Assembly (NCBI RefSeq): GCF_022399565.1
Contig: NZ_JAJTUT010000002.1
Span: forward strand, 124,001-188,000
Direction of reading: 5' to 3'
From: Flavobacterium algicola
GTDB taxonomy: Bacteria; Bacteroidota; Bacteroidia; Flavobacteriales; Flavobacteriaceae
Length of the DNA stretch: 64,000 nt
Shown here piece after piece: positions 52,100 through 61,067 of this stretch (its first letter is position 1; each line of letters begins with the position of its first letter). The notes beneath the pieces were generated by a model. It saw only the letters and a list, made by a program, of their open reading frames with translations, did no database searches and was not told the DNA's origin. The position numbers were made by a program, and so were the translations under genes.

Positions 52100-54865
52100 A
52101 TGATGAAAACTGTACAAATTATTGTGTCAAATTTTAAAAATATCATACCCTATATAGTAGTGTGTATGCTATTGATTACTACAAAAGTAAATGCTCAAAG
52201 CCAAGTTCCAGATCCAAATCAAGGACTTAGAGCTGACTGGATGCGAGGTTCTTTAGGATTACTCTGGTTGCCCGAAAATAATTATAACGGAAGCATAGAA
52301 AGAATATCTATTGATGAATTTTTAACTCAAATTAAACCGCTTAAAACTGTCGATTTTGTACAAGTTGGTCTTGCCAGTCCTTATATTTATTCTCCAGTAC
52401 ATACAGCACCACATCCAATTCTTGAAAGTTTATGGCAAGGAGATCTTGATGGTAACGGCGATCCCATCAATTTAGTTGTGCCACGCGCTTCAGCACCAGA
52501 TCCTTTTTTAAGTTGGATAAAAGCCATTAAAGCGGCAGGTTTAAAAACTGAAGTCTATGTGAACTCTTGTAATTTGTTACAATGGGAAGCTTTTGGCAGT
52601 GCTCCAGACGCATTCCCTGACTTTTCTGATCGTTGGAAAGAATATTGCGATACAGACCCAACAATGCAAGCCTTCATCAACAGCAAGTCTTATCATAAAG
52701 ATGGTGTTCATGATGACCGTCGTCCTTATATGTTTTGTTATGCCGAGTTTATCCTTAAAGATTATGCTGTTCGTTACGGAGATTTAATTGACGCTTGGTG
52801 TTTTGATGCGGCGCATGTTAATATGGGAGGGGCTGGAGATGATTACAGTTCTGGTGATGTCAATACGCAAAGAATATTCCAAGCTTTCGCTGATGCAGTT
52901 CATGCAGGAAACCCTAATGCAGCCGTAACATTTAATAACGGAATTGGTGATAGAGATAGCGATCCGTTCATACCTTATGCAACACCTTCTCTTTTTGAGG
53001 ACTATAAATTTGGACACCCTTTTGGAGGAGCAGGAAATATGGTGGAGCCTAGAGATCCTTTGTATACAGTAAATTTTGGTATCTGCGAATATATGAGAGA
53101 CAACAACGGGCTTCCATACGCCAATGATGATATTGCCTGGAATGATAATGTTGTGGCTCACTTTTTCCCAAAACAAAGCACAACATCTTGGAATGATGGC
53201 GGAACGCCTTGTTTAACTGATGAAGAATTTGTAGAATGGAACAATGTTGGGTTAATTAATGCTGGTTCAATTACTTGGGGTACTCCGTTGATAAACACCA
53301 ATTTACAGAATTCTCCCAATTTAATATTGCAATCTTACGCATTAGCCCAATTACAATTAGTGGATACTAATCTTAGTGAATTCCAATTTCCAGGAGCACC
53401 AAACTGGGCCAGACAATACACTATTTTACCATCTGTTTATATAGGGCAAACTTACTCTCATACGCTAGTTGAAGGTGTAGATTTTTGGGATCCAGAAGCA
53501 GTAGGTGTTACAGAGATTTTTGCTGAAGGAAGTTTTCCTTCTTGGTTAACGGTTACTCAAACAGAACCAGGAGTTTGGACCTTAAGCGGAACACCTACAG
53601 AAACTGTCGCAACAGATTATGCTTTTGAATTAAAGGCTGAGGACGCTGATGGAGCAACCAATAGAGCAGTAAATTTAAAAGTATTAGAACATCCTGAGGG
53701 TTTCACAAATACAACAAATGGAACTCCCGTATGGAAAACAGATCCAATGATTCTGTCCAACGCCATAGCTGATAATAATTACGAAATTTATTTACAGCCA
53801 AATGTTGATTTTTATGATTTTGAAGGTGATAAATTAACAATCACAAAAACTACGGGAGCAGATTGGTTAACAGTAACAGAAATTTCAGATGGGATTTATT
53901 ATTTAAGCGGTACCCCAGCACTATCAGATATTGGTGAAAATATTTTTACATTTAATCTTAGTGATGGTGTCCAATCCTCTAATGCGTCAATTAAGATAAC
54001 TGTCGATCAAGACCCAACTACAGCACATTTAATAGATGTACAAATCATAGCGACGCCGACTACCGACTATGGTATTGATAAAGTTGCCAAAATGATTTCG
54101 GATACTCAGACGGCACCTGATGGATTAGCAACATTCAAAATCTCTATTGAAGTTACTCCTTCAGCAGGACGAGGTGTTCGATCTGGCCTAGGTGGAGGAA
54201 CTGCAACTGCATCATCATGGGGAATAGGAAATACACCAGATGCCGATGCAAAATCGATTAATGACGTGATTTTTACAGGAAGTGAAGATGAATGGGTAGA
54301 AAGTATTACTAATATTCAGATTATTGATTTTAACGCTAATGGAGGATCTCTAACTACAGACAATATCTCAACCTATTTTAAATCCATTGCTATTGTAAAT
54401 GCACAATCTACAAGAGACAATGTATCACTTAAGATAGGAGAACTTACCTTCTCTCAGGGAAAATTAGCAGCGCAAAATGTTATTTTGAATTTGATGGATG
54501 CAACAGGAGTTGAGAATATAACAAATTTTGCAATAGGAACAGGAAATCTTGAAGCCACAAATAAATGGTCTGTAGAAGGCATTACTGTGACAGTTAGTTT
54601 TAAAGATGCGACGCTAGGTACATTTAATCCTATTTTAGATAATAGTACATCATTAATTGTGTATCCAAATCCAGCAACAGATTACCTATTGTTAAATTAT
54701 GCTATTCATGCTGCACAAATTATCAACATGACGGGTAAAATTGTGAAAGTACATGCGGCTGAAAGTAAAAAGTTGGATGTTTCTAATTTGCCAACTGGAA
54801 TCTATATCTTAAAGGGTAGTAACGAAGAAGGTAAAACGGTTATCAAGAGATTTATTAAGAATTAA
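52100..54865 (+). CDS. Putative T9SS-exported endo-fucanase, paralog 1 of 3 (GH107-like)
   Basis: A 921-residue protein with a long signal peptide (YIVVCMLLITTKVNAQ). The catalytic part (about 35-420) starts PDPNQGLRADWMRG and contains AWCFDAAH with Asp236 and FGHPFGGAGNMVE with His306. The W-FD strand resembles the nucleophile strand of GH29, and GH107 endo-fucanases belong to the same clan and use an Asp/His pair, so a GH107-type assignment is inferred. Two Ig-like domains follow (each ending in a WTLSGTPT/YYLSGTPA-type strand); the paralogs have three. Then comes a conserved ~150-residue domain of unknown family and a T9SS sorting domain (VYPNPATDYLLLNYA). It should cut sulfated fucan at the cell surface. 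Confidence 0.72.
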   Translation: MMKTVQIIVSNFKNIIPYIVVCMLLITTKVNAQSQVPDPNQGLRADWMRGSLGLLWLPENNYNGSIERISIDEFLTQIKPLKTVDFVQVGLASPYIYSPVHTAPHPILESLWQGDLDGNGDPINLVVPRASAPDPFLSWIKAIKAAGLKTEVYVNSCNLLQWEAFGSAPDAFPDFSDRWKEYCDTDPTMQAFINSKSYHKDGVHDDRRPYMFCYAEFILKDYAVRYGDLIDAWCFDAAHVNMGGAGDDYSSGDVNTQRIFQAFADAVHAGNPNAAVTFNNGIGDRDSDPFIPYATPSLFEDYKFGHPFGGAGNMVEPRDPLYTVNFGICEYMRDNNGLPYANDDIAWNDNVVAHFFPKQSTTSWNDGGTPCLTDEEFVEWNNVGLINAGSITWGTPLINTNLQNSPNLILQSYALAQLQLVDTNLSEFQFPGAPNWARQYTILPSVYIGQTYSHTLVEGVDFWDPEAVGVTEIFAEGSFPSWLTVTQTEPGVWTLSGTPTETVATDYAFELKAEDADGATNRAVNLKVLEHPEGFTNTTNGTPVWKTDPMILSNAIADNNYEIYLQPNVDFYDFEGDKLTITKTTGADWLTVTEISDGIYYLSGTPALSDIGENIFTFNLSDGVQSSNASIKITVDQDPTTAHLIDVQIIATPTTDYGIDKVAKMISDTQTAPDGLATFKISIEVTPSAGRGVRSGLGGGTATASSWGIGNTPDADAKSINDVIFTGSEDEWVESITNIQIIDFNANGGSLTTDNISTYFKSIAIVNAQSTRDNVSLKIGELTFSQGKLAAQNVILNLMDATGVENITNFAIGTGNLEATNKWSVEGITVTVSFKDATLGTFNPILDNSTSLIVYPNPATDYLLLNYAIHAAQIINMTGKIVKVHAAESKKLDVSNLPTGIYILKGSNEEGKTVIKRFIKN

Positions 54866-55013
54866 ATAAATTACATAATAAACTATAACCAAACCAAACA
54901 TTGTTATTATGAATAGTAAACAAAATATATCGTATAAACTAGATAAGACTTTAATACTAATTATTACTTGTGCTTTTTTATCCATACCTACTGTAAATGC
55001 ACAAGTTCCAGAT
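54625..55013. repeat. Junction repeat, copy A (3' end of paralog 1 / spacer / 5' end of paralog 2)
   Basis: 389 bp covering the sorting domain of paralog 1, the 43-bp spacer and the signal peptide of paralog 2. It matches 57701-58089 at a constant offset of 3076 bp with only about six visible substitutions. Similarity drops sharply outside both ends. Confidence 0.9.
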
Positions 55014-57941
55014 CCAAATCAAGGACTTAGAGCTGACTGGATGCGAGGAGCTTTAGGTATGCTTTGGTTACCAGAGCGAACTTTTAATGGTAATATTGAA
55101 GGAATAAGAATCAACGACTTTTTAACTCAAATAAAAGACATACGAACAGTAGATTACGTTCAAATCCCGTTAACAAGTCCTAATATTTTTTCTCCTACGC
55201 ACGTCGCACCTCATTCCATAATCGAGAGTTTGTGGCGTGGGGATACTGATGCAAATGGTGACCCTATTAATTTGGTTGTCCCACGTGCAGCAAATGATGA
55301 TCCTTTTCTTAGTTGGTTAAAAGCATTAAGGGCGGCAGGATTAAAAACAGAAGTTTATGTAAATTCATATAATTTATTAGCCAGAATTCCAGAAGATACA
55401 CAAGCAGATTACCCTGATGTATCTGCTAGATGGATGGAGTGGTGCGACACAAATGCTGAGGCACAAGCCTTTATTAATAGTCAAACATACCATGAAGGTG
55501 CTGGGAGACGTAAATATATGTTTTGCTATGCGCATTTTATTCTGAAAGAATATTCTGAACGTTATGGCGATTTAATTGATGCTTGGTGTTTTGATTCTGC
55601 AGATAATATTATGGAGGAGGAGTGCGGGGATGATCCTGCTTCAGAAGACATAGATGACCAACGAATTTATCAAGCTTTTGCAAATGCAGTGCATGCTGGT
55701 AATCCAAATGCAGCGGTAGCTTTTAATAATAGTGTTGGAGAAAGATTAGCAAATCCATTCACTACTGCTACATATTTTGATGATTATACCTTTGGACATC
55801 CCTTTGGTGGAGCTGGTAATATGGTCGAAAACGAAACGTTGTATGGTTACAACCATCACGTGGTCGAATTTATGCAAACCAACAGTGGATACGCTTTTAG
55901 AGATGATGATAGAAGTTGGAATGATAATGTTGTGGGGCATTTTTTCCCAAAACAAAGTGCCACTTCATGGAACGCAGGAAATACGCCTTGCTTGACAGAT
56001 GAACAATTTCCAGAATGGTGCGCTACAGGGGTAATAAATGGCGGTGCTATAACTTGGGGAACGCCATTAGTGAGAACAAACTTGGAAAATTCGCCTACAC
56101 TAACCTTACAGCCTTACGCACTTAATCAGTGGGCGCTTACAGATGTTTATTTTAAAAAAAATCAATCACCAGGTAAACCAAATTGGTCTAGACAATATAC
56201 TTCATTACCAACTGTCATTCCAGGTCAGGAATATTCCTATACTTTAGTAGAGGGAGTCGATTTTTGGGATCCAGAAGAGGTAGGAGTCACATCGATCACT
56301 GCGACTGGGACTTTACCAACATGGTTAACAATCAGTAAAACAGCAGAGGGTAATTGGACACTAAGTGGTACGCCGCCTATTACTGAAACTGCTAAATACA
56401 CTTTTAAACTAGTTGCTACAGATAATGATGGCGCAACTAGTAGAGAGGTAGCGTTAGAAGTTATTGCACATCCTGACGGTTTTACTGATTCAGGCGACGG
56501 TACTCCCGTGTGGTTATCAAATTCAATGACTCTTAATAATGGGACGGCATTAAAGGATTTTACAAGTCTGTTAAAATTAGGTGTAGATTATTATGATTTT
56601 GAAGGTGATGCACTAACACTTTCGAAAATAACAGGGCCTGAATGGCTAACTTTAACTAAGGCTGCTGATGGGACTTGGACGATAAGCGGAACTCCAACAG
56701 CTGCCGATGAAGGTCTTAATTCTTTTACTTTTAAAGTTAGTGATGGTGTTCTGTCTTCAAATACAGAAATTAAAATTACCGTAGATCATGTCGCTGGTTT
56801 TACCGATCTAAGTGACGGAACACCAGTTTGGTCATCGGCTATCATAAACCTTGCAGATGGAAAAGGATCTTTCGGTTATAGCGCTACTTTACAACTGGGT
56901 TCAGACTATTATGATTTTGAAGGGGATGTACTTACTATTACAAAACTATCAGGACCAGATTGGTTAAGTATACAACAAACCAATGCAAGCAGTTATAAAT
57001 TAAGTGGTACGCCAATAAACTCAGATTCGGGTACAAATTCTTTTAAGTTCGAGTTAAGTGATGGTAGCAATTCATCAATTGCAGAAATTAGAATTAACGT
57101 AATTGAAACGGTAATAAGCGATGGTAATGTCGAAATTAAAGCAACTTCTAATACCAATTATGGAATTAATACCGTTGCAACTATGTACTCTGCCGTGCAA
57201 ACTGCACCAGATGGGCTAGCAACGTACAGAATTTCTATTGACGTGACACCACCGACCGACAAGGCTATTTATTCAGGTACCTCAGGAGGAATTACCACTG
57301 TAAATTCATGGGGAATAGGAGATGGAGTAGAAACCACTCAAAATACATTGTTTAGGGGTAGCGATAACGAATGGACCAAAAGTATTAATAACATTAAAAT
57401 GGTCGATTTTAATCAAAATGGAGGGGCTCTTACTACCGATGATGTTACTATGTATTTTAAATCTATTTCTATCGGTAATTCGCAATCTGTAAATGATTTT
57501 GTATCGCTTAAGATTGGAGAAGTAATTTCAAATCCTGGTAGATCAGCCAATCAGTACGAAACAATTGATTTAGCAGCTGCTACTTCCGTTAGCAAAATTT
57601 CAGACTTCTCTGTAGGAACTGGTACTACATCAGAAACTAATAAGTGGTCTGTGGAGGGTATAATTGTTGCAGTGGATTTTAAAGGCAATTTGTCAACTTC
57701 TAATCCTATTTTAGATAATAGTACATCATTAATTGTGTATCCAAATCCAGCAACAGATTACCTATTGTTAAATTATGCTATTCATGCTGCACAAATTATC
57801 AATATGACGGGTAAAATTGTCAAAGTACATGCGGCTGAAAGTAAAAAGTTGGATGTTTCTAATTTGCCAACAGGAATCTATATCTTAAAGGGTAGTAACG
57901 AAGAAGGTAAAACGGTTATCAAGAGATTTATTAAGAATTAA
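54909..57941 (+). CDS. Putative T9SS-exported endo-fucanase, paralog 2 of 3 (GH107-like)
   Basis: A 1010-residue protein; signal peptide LILIITCAFLSIPTVNAQ. The catalytic part again begins PDPNQGLRADWMRG, with AWCFDSAD (Asp229) and FGHPFGGAGNMVE (His297). Three Ig-like domains occupy about 430-730 (repeated YDFEGD and SGTP strands), then the conserved unknown domain (starting VEIKATSNTNYGI) and a sorting domain with the same protein sequence as that of paralog 1. The putative catalytic Asp and His are 68 residues apart. In the structurally studied GH107 enzyme MfFcnA the catalytic pair is Asp201/His294, a wider spacing, so the family assignment needs testing; another endo-fucanase family (GH168, GH174) is possible. 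Confidence 0.72.
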   Translation: MNSKQNISYKLDKTLILIITCAFLSIPTVNAQVPDPNQGLRADWMRGALGMLWLPERTFNGNIEGIRINDFLTQIKDIRTVDYVQIPLTSPNIFSPTHVAPHSIIESLWRGDTDANGDPINLVVPRAANDDPFLSWLKALRAAGLKTEVYVNSYNLLARIPEDTQADYPDVSARWMEWCDTNAEAQAFINSQTYHEGAGRRKYMFCYAHFILKEYSERYGDLIDAWCFDSADNIMEEECGDDPASEDIDDQRIYQAFANAVHAGNPNAAVAFNNSVGERLANPFTTATYFDDYTFGHPFGGAGNMVENETLYGYNHHVVEFMQTNSGYAFRDDDRSWNDNVVGHFFPKQSATSWNAGNTPCLTDEQFPEWCATGVINGGAITWGTPLVRTNLENSPTLTLQPYALNQWALTDVYFKKNQSPGKPNWSRQYTSLPTVIPGQEYSYTLVEGVDFWDPEEVGVTSITATGTLPTWLTISKTAEGNWTLSGTPPITETAKYTFKLVATDNDGATSREVALEVIAHPDGFTDSGDGTPVWLSNSMTLNNGTALKDFTSLLKLGVDYYDFEGDALTLSKITGPEWLTLTKAADGTWTISGTPTAADEGLNSFTFKVSDGVLSSNTEIKITVDHVAGFTDLSDGTPVWSSAIINLADGKGSFGYSATLQLGSDYYDFEGDVLTITKLSGPDWLSIQQTNASSYKLSGTPINSDSGTNSFKFELSDGSNSSIAEIRINVIETVISDGNVEIKATSNTNYGINTVATMYSAVQTAPDGLATYRISIDVTPPTDKAIYSGTSGGITTVNSWGIGDGVETTQNTLFRGSDNEWTKSINNIKMVDFNQNGGALTTDDVTMYFKSISIGNSQSVNDFVSLKIGEVISNPGRSANQYETIDLAAATSVSKISDFSVGTGTTSETNKWSVEGIIVAVDFKGNLSTSNPILDNSTSLIVYPNPATDYLLLNYAIHAAQIINMTGKIVKVHAAESKKLDVSNLPTGIYILKGSNEEGKTVIKRFIKN

Positions 57942-58089
57942 ATAAATTACATAATAAACTATAACCAAACCAAATATTGTTATTATGAATAGTAAACAAA
58001 ATATATCGTATAAATTAGATAAGAATTTAATACTAATTATTACTTGTGCTTTTTTATCCATACCTACTGTAAATGCACAAGTTCCAGAT
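57701..58089. repeat. Junction repeat, copy B (3' end of paralog 2 / spacer / 5' end of paralog 3)
   Basis: The partner of 54625-55013, about 98 percent identical by eye, including the untranslated spacer AATAAATTACATAATAAAC. Confidence 0.9.
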
Positions 58090-61029
58090 TCCGAACAAGG
58101 ATTACGTGCCGGCTGGCTGCGTGGAGCTTGGGGACTAAATTGGAAGCCTGAAAACTTTTACAATGGTACCATAGAAGATGTATCTATTGCACCTTATCTT
58201 GAAGAATTAAAGGATGTTCGAACATTAGATTATATTCAAGTTCATTTATCTGAATCAAATATTTATTCACCGTCACATAGCGCACCACATCCGCTTTTAG
58301 AAAGTTTTTGGCAAGAAGATACAGATGAAAGCGGAAATCCAATAAATCTAATAGTTCCACGGGCTTCTTCGGGGGTAGATCCTTTTGAAAGCTGGCTTAA
58401 AGCAATTAAAGGAGCAGGATTAAAAACCATGGTATATGTTAATTCTTATAATTTATTAGCTCGTGACCCAACATCCATACCTGATGGTTTTCCTGATGTA
58501 TCTACTAGATGGATGGAGTGGTGTGATACTAATCCCGAGGCTCAAGCTTTTATCAATAGCCAATCTTATCATATTAAAGGTGACAACAGACGTCGCTATA
58601 TGTTTTGTTATGCTGAATTTGTTCTAAAAGTGTATGCTCAACGTTATGGAGATTTAATTGATGCGTGGGGATTCGATTCTGCTGACAATGTTATGGCAGA
58701 CGAATGCGGAGATGAGCCTAAATCGGATCTTTTAGACGATCAGCGTATCTATGAGGCTTTTGCCAATGCGTTACATACTGGAAATTCAAATGCTGCTGTT
58801 GCATTCAACAATAGTGTAGGAACGGCTGCAGCCCCATTTACAACTCCTACTTATTTTGATGATTATTGCTTTGGACATCCTTTTGGGGGTGCTGGAAATA
58901 TGGTTGAAACAGAGAGTTTGTATACTAGAAATTTTGGAATACCGCAACTTATGAATACTACAAATGGATTTCCGTTTAGAGATGATACTAGAGATTGGAA
59001 TGACAATGTTGTTGGACGTTTTTTTCCAAAATTAAGTACTACTTCTTGGAATGCAGGAGCAACACCTTGTTTAACAGATGAACAATTTGTAGAATGGAAT
59101 AGTGTGGGTATAATTGACGCAGGCTCCATACTTTGGGGTGCACCTCTTTTAAGAAATAATTTAAATAATTCTCCTGTGCTCACCCTTCAGCCTTTAGCAT
59201 TAGCGCAATTAAAGTTATTAGATGCACATTTAAAAATATCTCAATTTACTGGATCTCCGGTTTTCGCCAGACAAGAAACGATTTTGCCAGCGGTATATAT
59301 TGGGCAAAGTTATACTCATAATTTGGTTGAAGGTTTCGACTTTTGGGATTCAGAGGAATTGGGTATAACAAATATTTCTTTTGAAGGAATTAAACCATCT
59401 TGGCTAAATGTCAGTCTAACTGCTGAAGGAGTTTGGACTATAAGTGGAAATCCAACAGAAACTGTACCTCAGGATTACACATTTGAATTAAAGATTGAGG
59501 ATGCTGATGGATCGACAACAAGGTCAGTAAAATTGCAAGTTATTGAACATCCTGCAGATTTTATAAACCCCTTAGATGGAACCCCTATATGGAAATTGAA
59601 CCCTACAGTACTTGCAAATGCAGTGGCATTAAAAGAGTATAGTAGCCTATTAGAATTAGGTGTCCATTTTTATGATTTTGAAAATGATCCATTAACAATT
59701 AATATGATTTCTGGACCAAGTTGGCTCAGTTTAACGGAGGTTGCCGAGGGAAATTGGCGTTTAAAAGGAATTCCATCTGTAACTGATGCAGGCGTAAACA
59801 CATTCAATTTTACTGTTAGCGATGGCGTTCATTCCTCAGAGGCAGAAATTAAAATAACAGTCGATCACGCTGGTGATTTTACAGACTTGGGTGATGGTAC
59901 ACCGGTTTGGTCTTCAACCACTTTTAATCTAGCTGATGGAGAAGTATCAACTGCCTATAACTCTATTTTGCAATTCGGTATTGATTTTTATGATTTTGAG
60001 GGCGATGCGCTTACGATTACAAAAACAGCAGGAGCGAATTGGCTTACGATACAGCAAACTACTACAGGTACTTGGGAATTAAGTGGAACTCCAACTCTTG
60101 CAGATGAGGGCGAACAGTCTTTCACTTTCAATCTAAGTGATGGTATTAAATCATCAAACGCTGAAATTATTATAAAGGTTATACCAACAGTAAAAATTGA
60201 AGGAGAAGTTGAAATTAAAGCGACAGCACTAACCAATTATGGGATTGGTACAACAGCGACAATGGTGTCTGATGTTCAAACAGCAGTTGATGGAAAAGCA
60301 ACTTTCAAAGTGGCTATCCAAGTAACTCCGCCAGCAGATAAAGCAGTAATCTCTGGTATATCGGGAGGTTCGGCAACGGAATATTCTTGGGGTTTAGGTG
60401 ATGGAACAAATGTGAATACAGATTATATTTTTACAGGAAGCGATAATGAATGGGTAGAGAATATAAATAATATTCAAATTATTGATTTTAATGCCAATGG
60501 AGGTTCATTAACTAAAGAAAGTATGACAGCTTTTTTTAAATCTGTTACTATTGTAAATGCGCAATCTTCTAAAGATTATGTATCTCTGAAGGTAGAAGGT
60601 GTTATTTCAAATCCTGGAAAATTAGCAGATCAAATAACAATATTAAATTTAAAGGAAGCAACGGGTGTTGATGAAATAAGTGCATTTTCTATTGGTACAG
60701 GAAATACTGAAACGACAAATAAATGGGCTGTCGAAGGTATTTCTGTAGCGATAACTTACAATGAAAATACTCTTTCAAATAAAGATTTTAATGTAACTGA
60801 TAGACAAGAGTTTATACTATTTCCTAACCCTGTAACAACTCATATATCATTTATCATTACACCTCAAAAAACTGAAATTTTTGATTTGACAGGTAAAACA
60901 CTGCTTACGGATATTTCTGGAAATAAAACAATAGATATTTCTAGTTTGAACAAGGGCATGTATTTAATTAAAGTACAAAACGAAGAAGGGAAGTTGTTTT
61001 TTTCTAAATTCATAAAAATAAAACAATAA
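57985..61029 (+). CDS. Putative T9SS-exported endo-fucanase, paralog 3 of 3 (GH107-like)
   Basis: A 1014-residue paralog. Its signal peptide is nearly identical to that of paralog 2, but the mature N-terminus differs (PDSEQGLRAGWLRGAWGLNW). The candidate catalytic residues are in AWGFDSAD (Asp231) and FGHPFGGAGNMVE (His298). Three Ig-like domains and the conserved unknown domain (VEIKATALTNYGI) follow. Its sorting domain (LFPNPVTTHISFIITPQKTE ... KGMYLIKVQNEEGK) is different from the shared one of paralogs 1 and 2. AWGFD instead of AWCFD and lower similarity over the barrel suggest a different cleavage specificity. The next gene, a sulfatase, starts 38 bp downstream. Confidence 0.72.
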   Translation: MNSKQNISYKLDKNLILIITCAFLSIPTVNAQVPDSEQGLRAGWLRGAWGLNWKPENFYNGTIEDVSIAPYLEELKDVRTLDYIQVHLSESNIYSPSHSAPHPLLESFWQEDTDESGNPINLIVPRASSGVDPFESWLKAIKGAGLKTMVYVNSYNLLARDPTSIPDGFPDVSTRWMEWCDTNPEAQAFINSQSYHIKGDNRRRYMFCYAEFVLKVYAQRYGDLIDAWGFDSADNVMADECGDEPKSDLLDDQRIYEAFANALHTGNSNAAVAFNNSVGTAAAPFTTPTYFDDYCFGHPFGGAGNMVETESLYTRNFGIPQLMNTTNGFPFRDDTRDWNDNVVGRFFPKLSTTSWNAGATPCLTDEQFVEWNSVGIIDAGSILWGAPLLRNNLNNSPVLTLQPLALAQLKLLDAHLKISQFTGSPVFARQETILPAVYIGQSYTHNLVEGFDFWDSEELGITNISFEGIKPSWLNVSLTAEGVWTISGNPTETVPQDYTFELKIEDADGSTTRSVKLQVIEHPADFINPLDGTPIWKLNPTVLANAVALKEYSSLLELGVHFYDFENDPLTINMISGPSWLSLTEVAEGNWRLKGIPSVTDAGVNTFNFTVSDGVHSSEAEIKITVDHAGDFTDLGDGTPVWSSTTFNLADGEVSTAYNSILQFGIDFYDFEGDALTITKTAGANWLTIQQTTTGTWELSGTPTLADEGEQSFTFNLSDGIKSSNAEIIIKVIPTVKIEGEVEIKATALTNYGIGTTATMVSDVQTAVDGKATFKVAIQVTPPADKAVISGISGGSATEYSWGLGDGTNVNTDYIFTGSDNEWVENINNIQIIDFNANGGSLTKESMTAFFKSVTIVNAQSSKDYVSLKVEGVISNPGKLADQITILNLKEATGVDEISAFSIGTGNTETTNKWAVEGISVAITYNENTLSNKDFNVTDRQEFILFPNPVTTHISFIITPQKTEIFDLTGKTLLTDISGNKTIDISSLNKGMYLIKVQNEEGKLFFSKFIKIKQ

Positions 61030-61067
61030 TAAAATAATGTATTAGCAAATAAAAATTCAATATCACA

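Noticed and set aside
52784..53176. A 130-codon minus-strand open frame inside fucanase paralog 1
   Set aside because: It is a shadow of the coding strand; the same antisense shadow recurs in the paralogs because their sense sequence is conserved.
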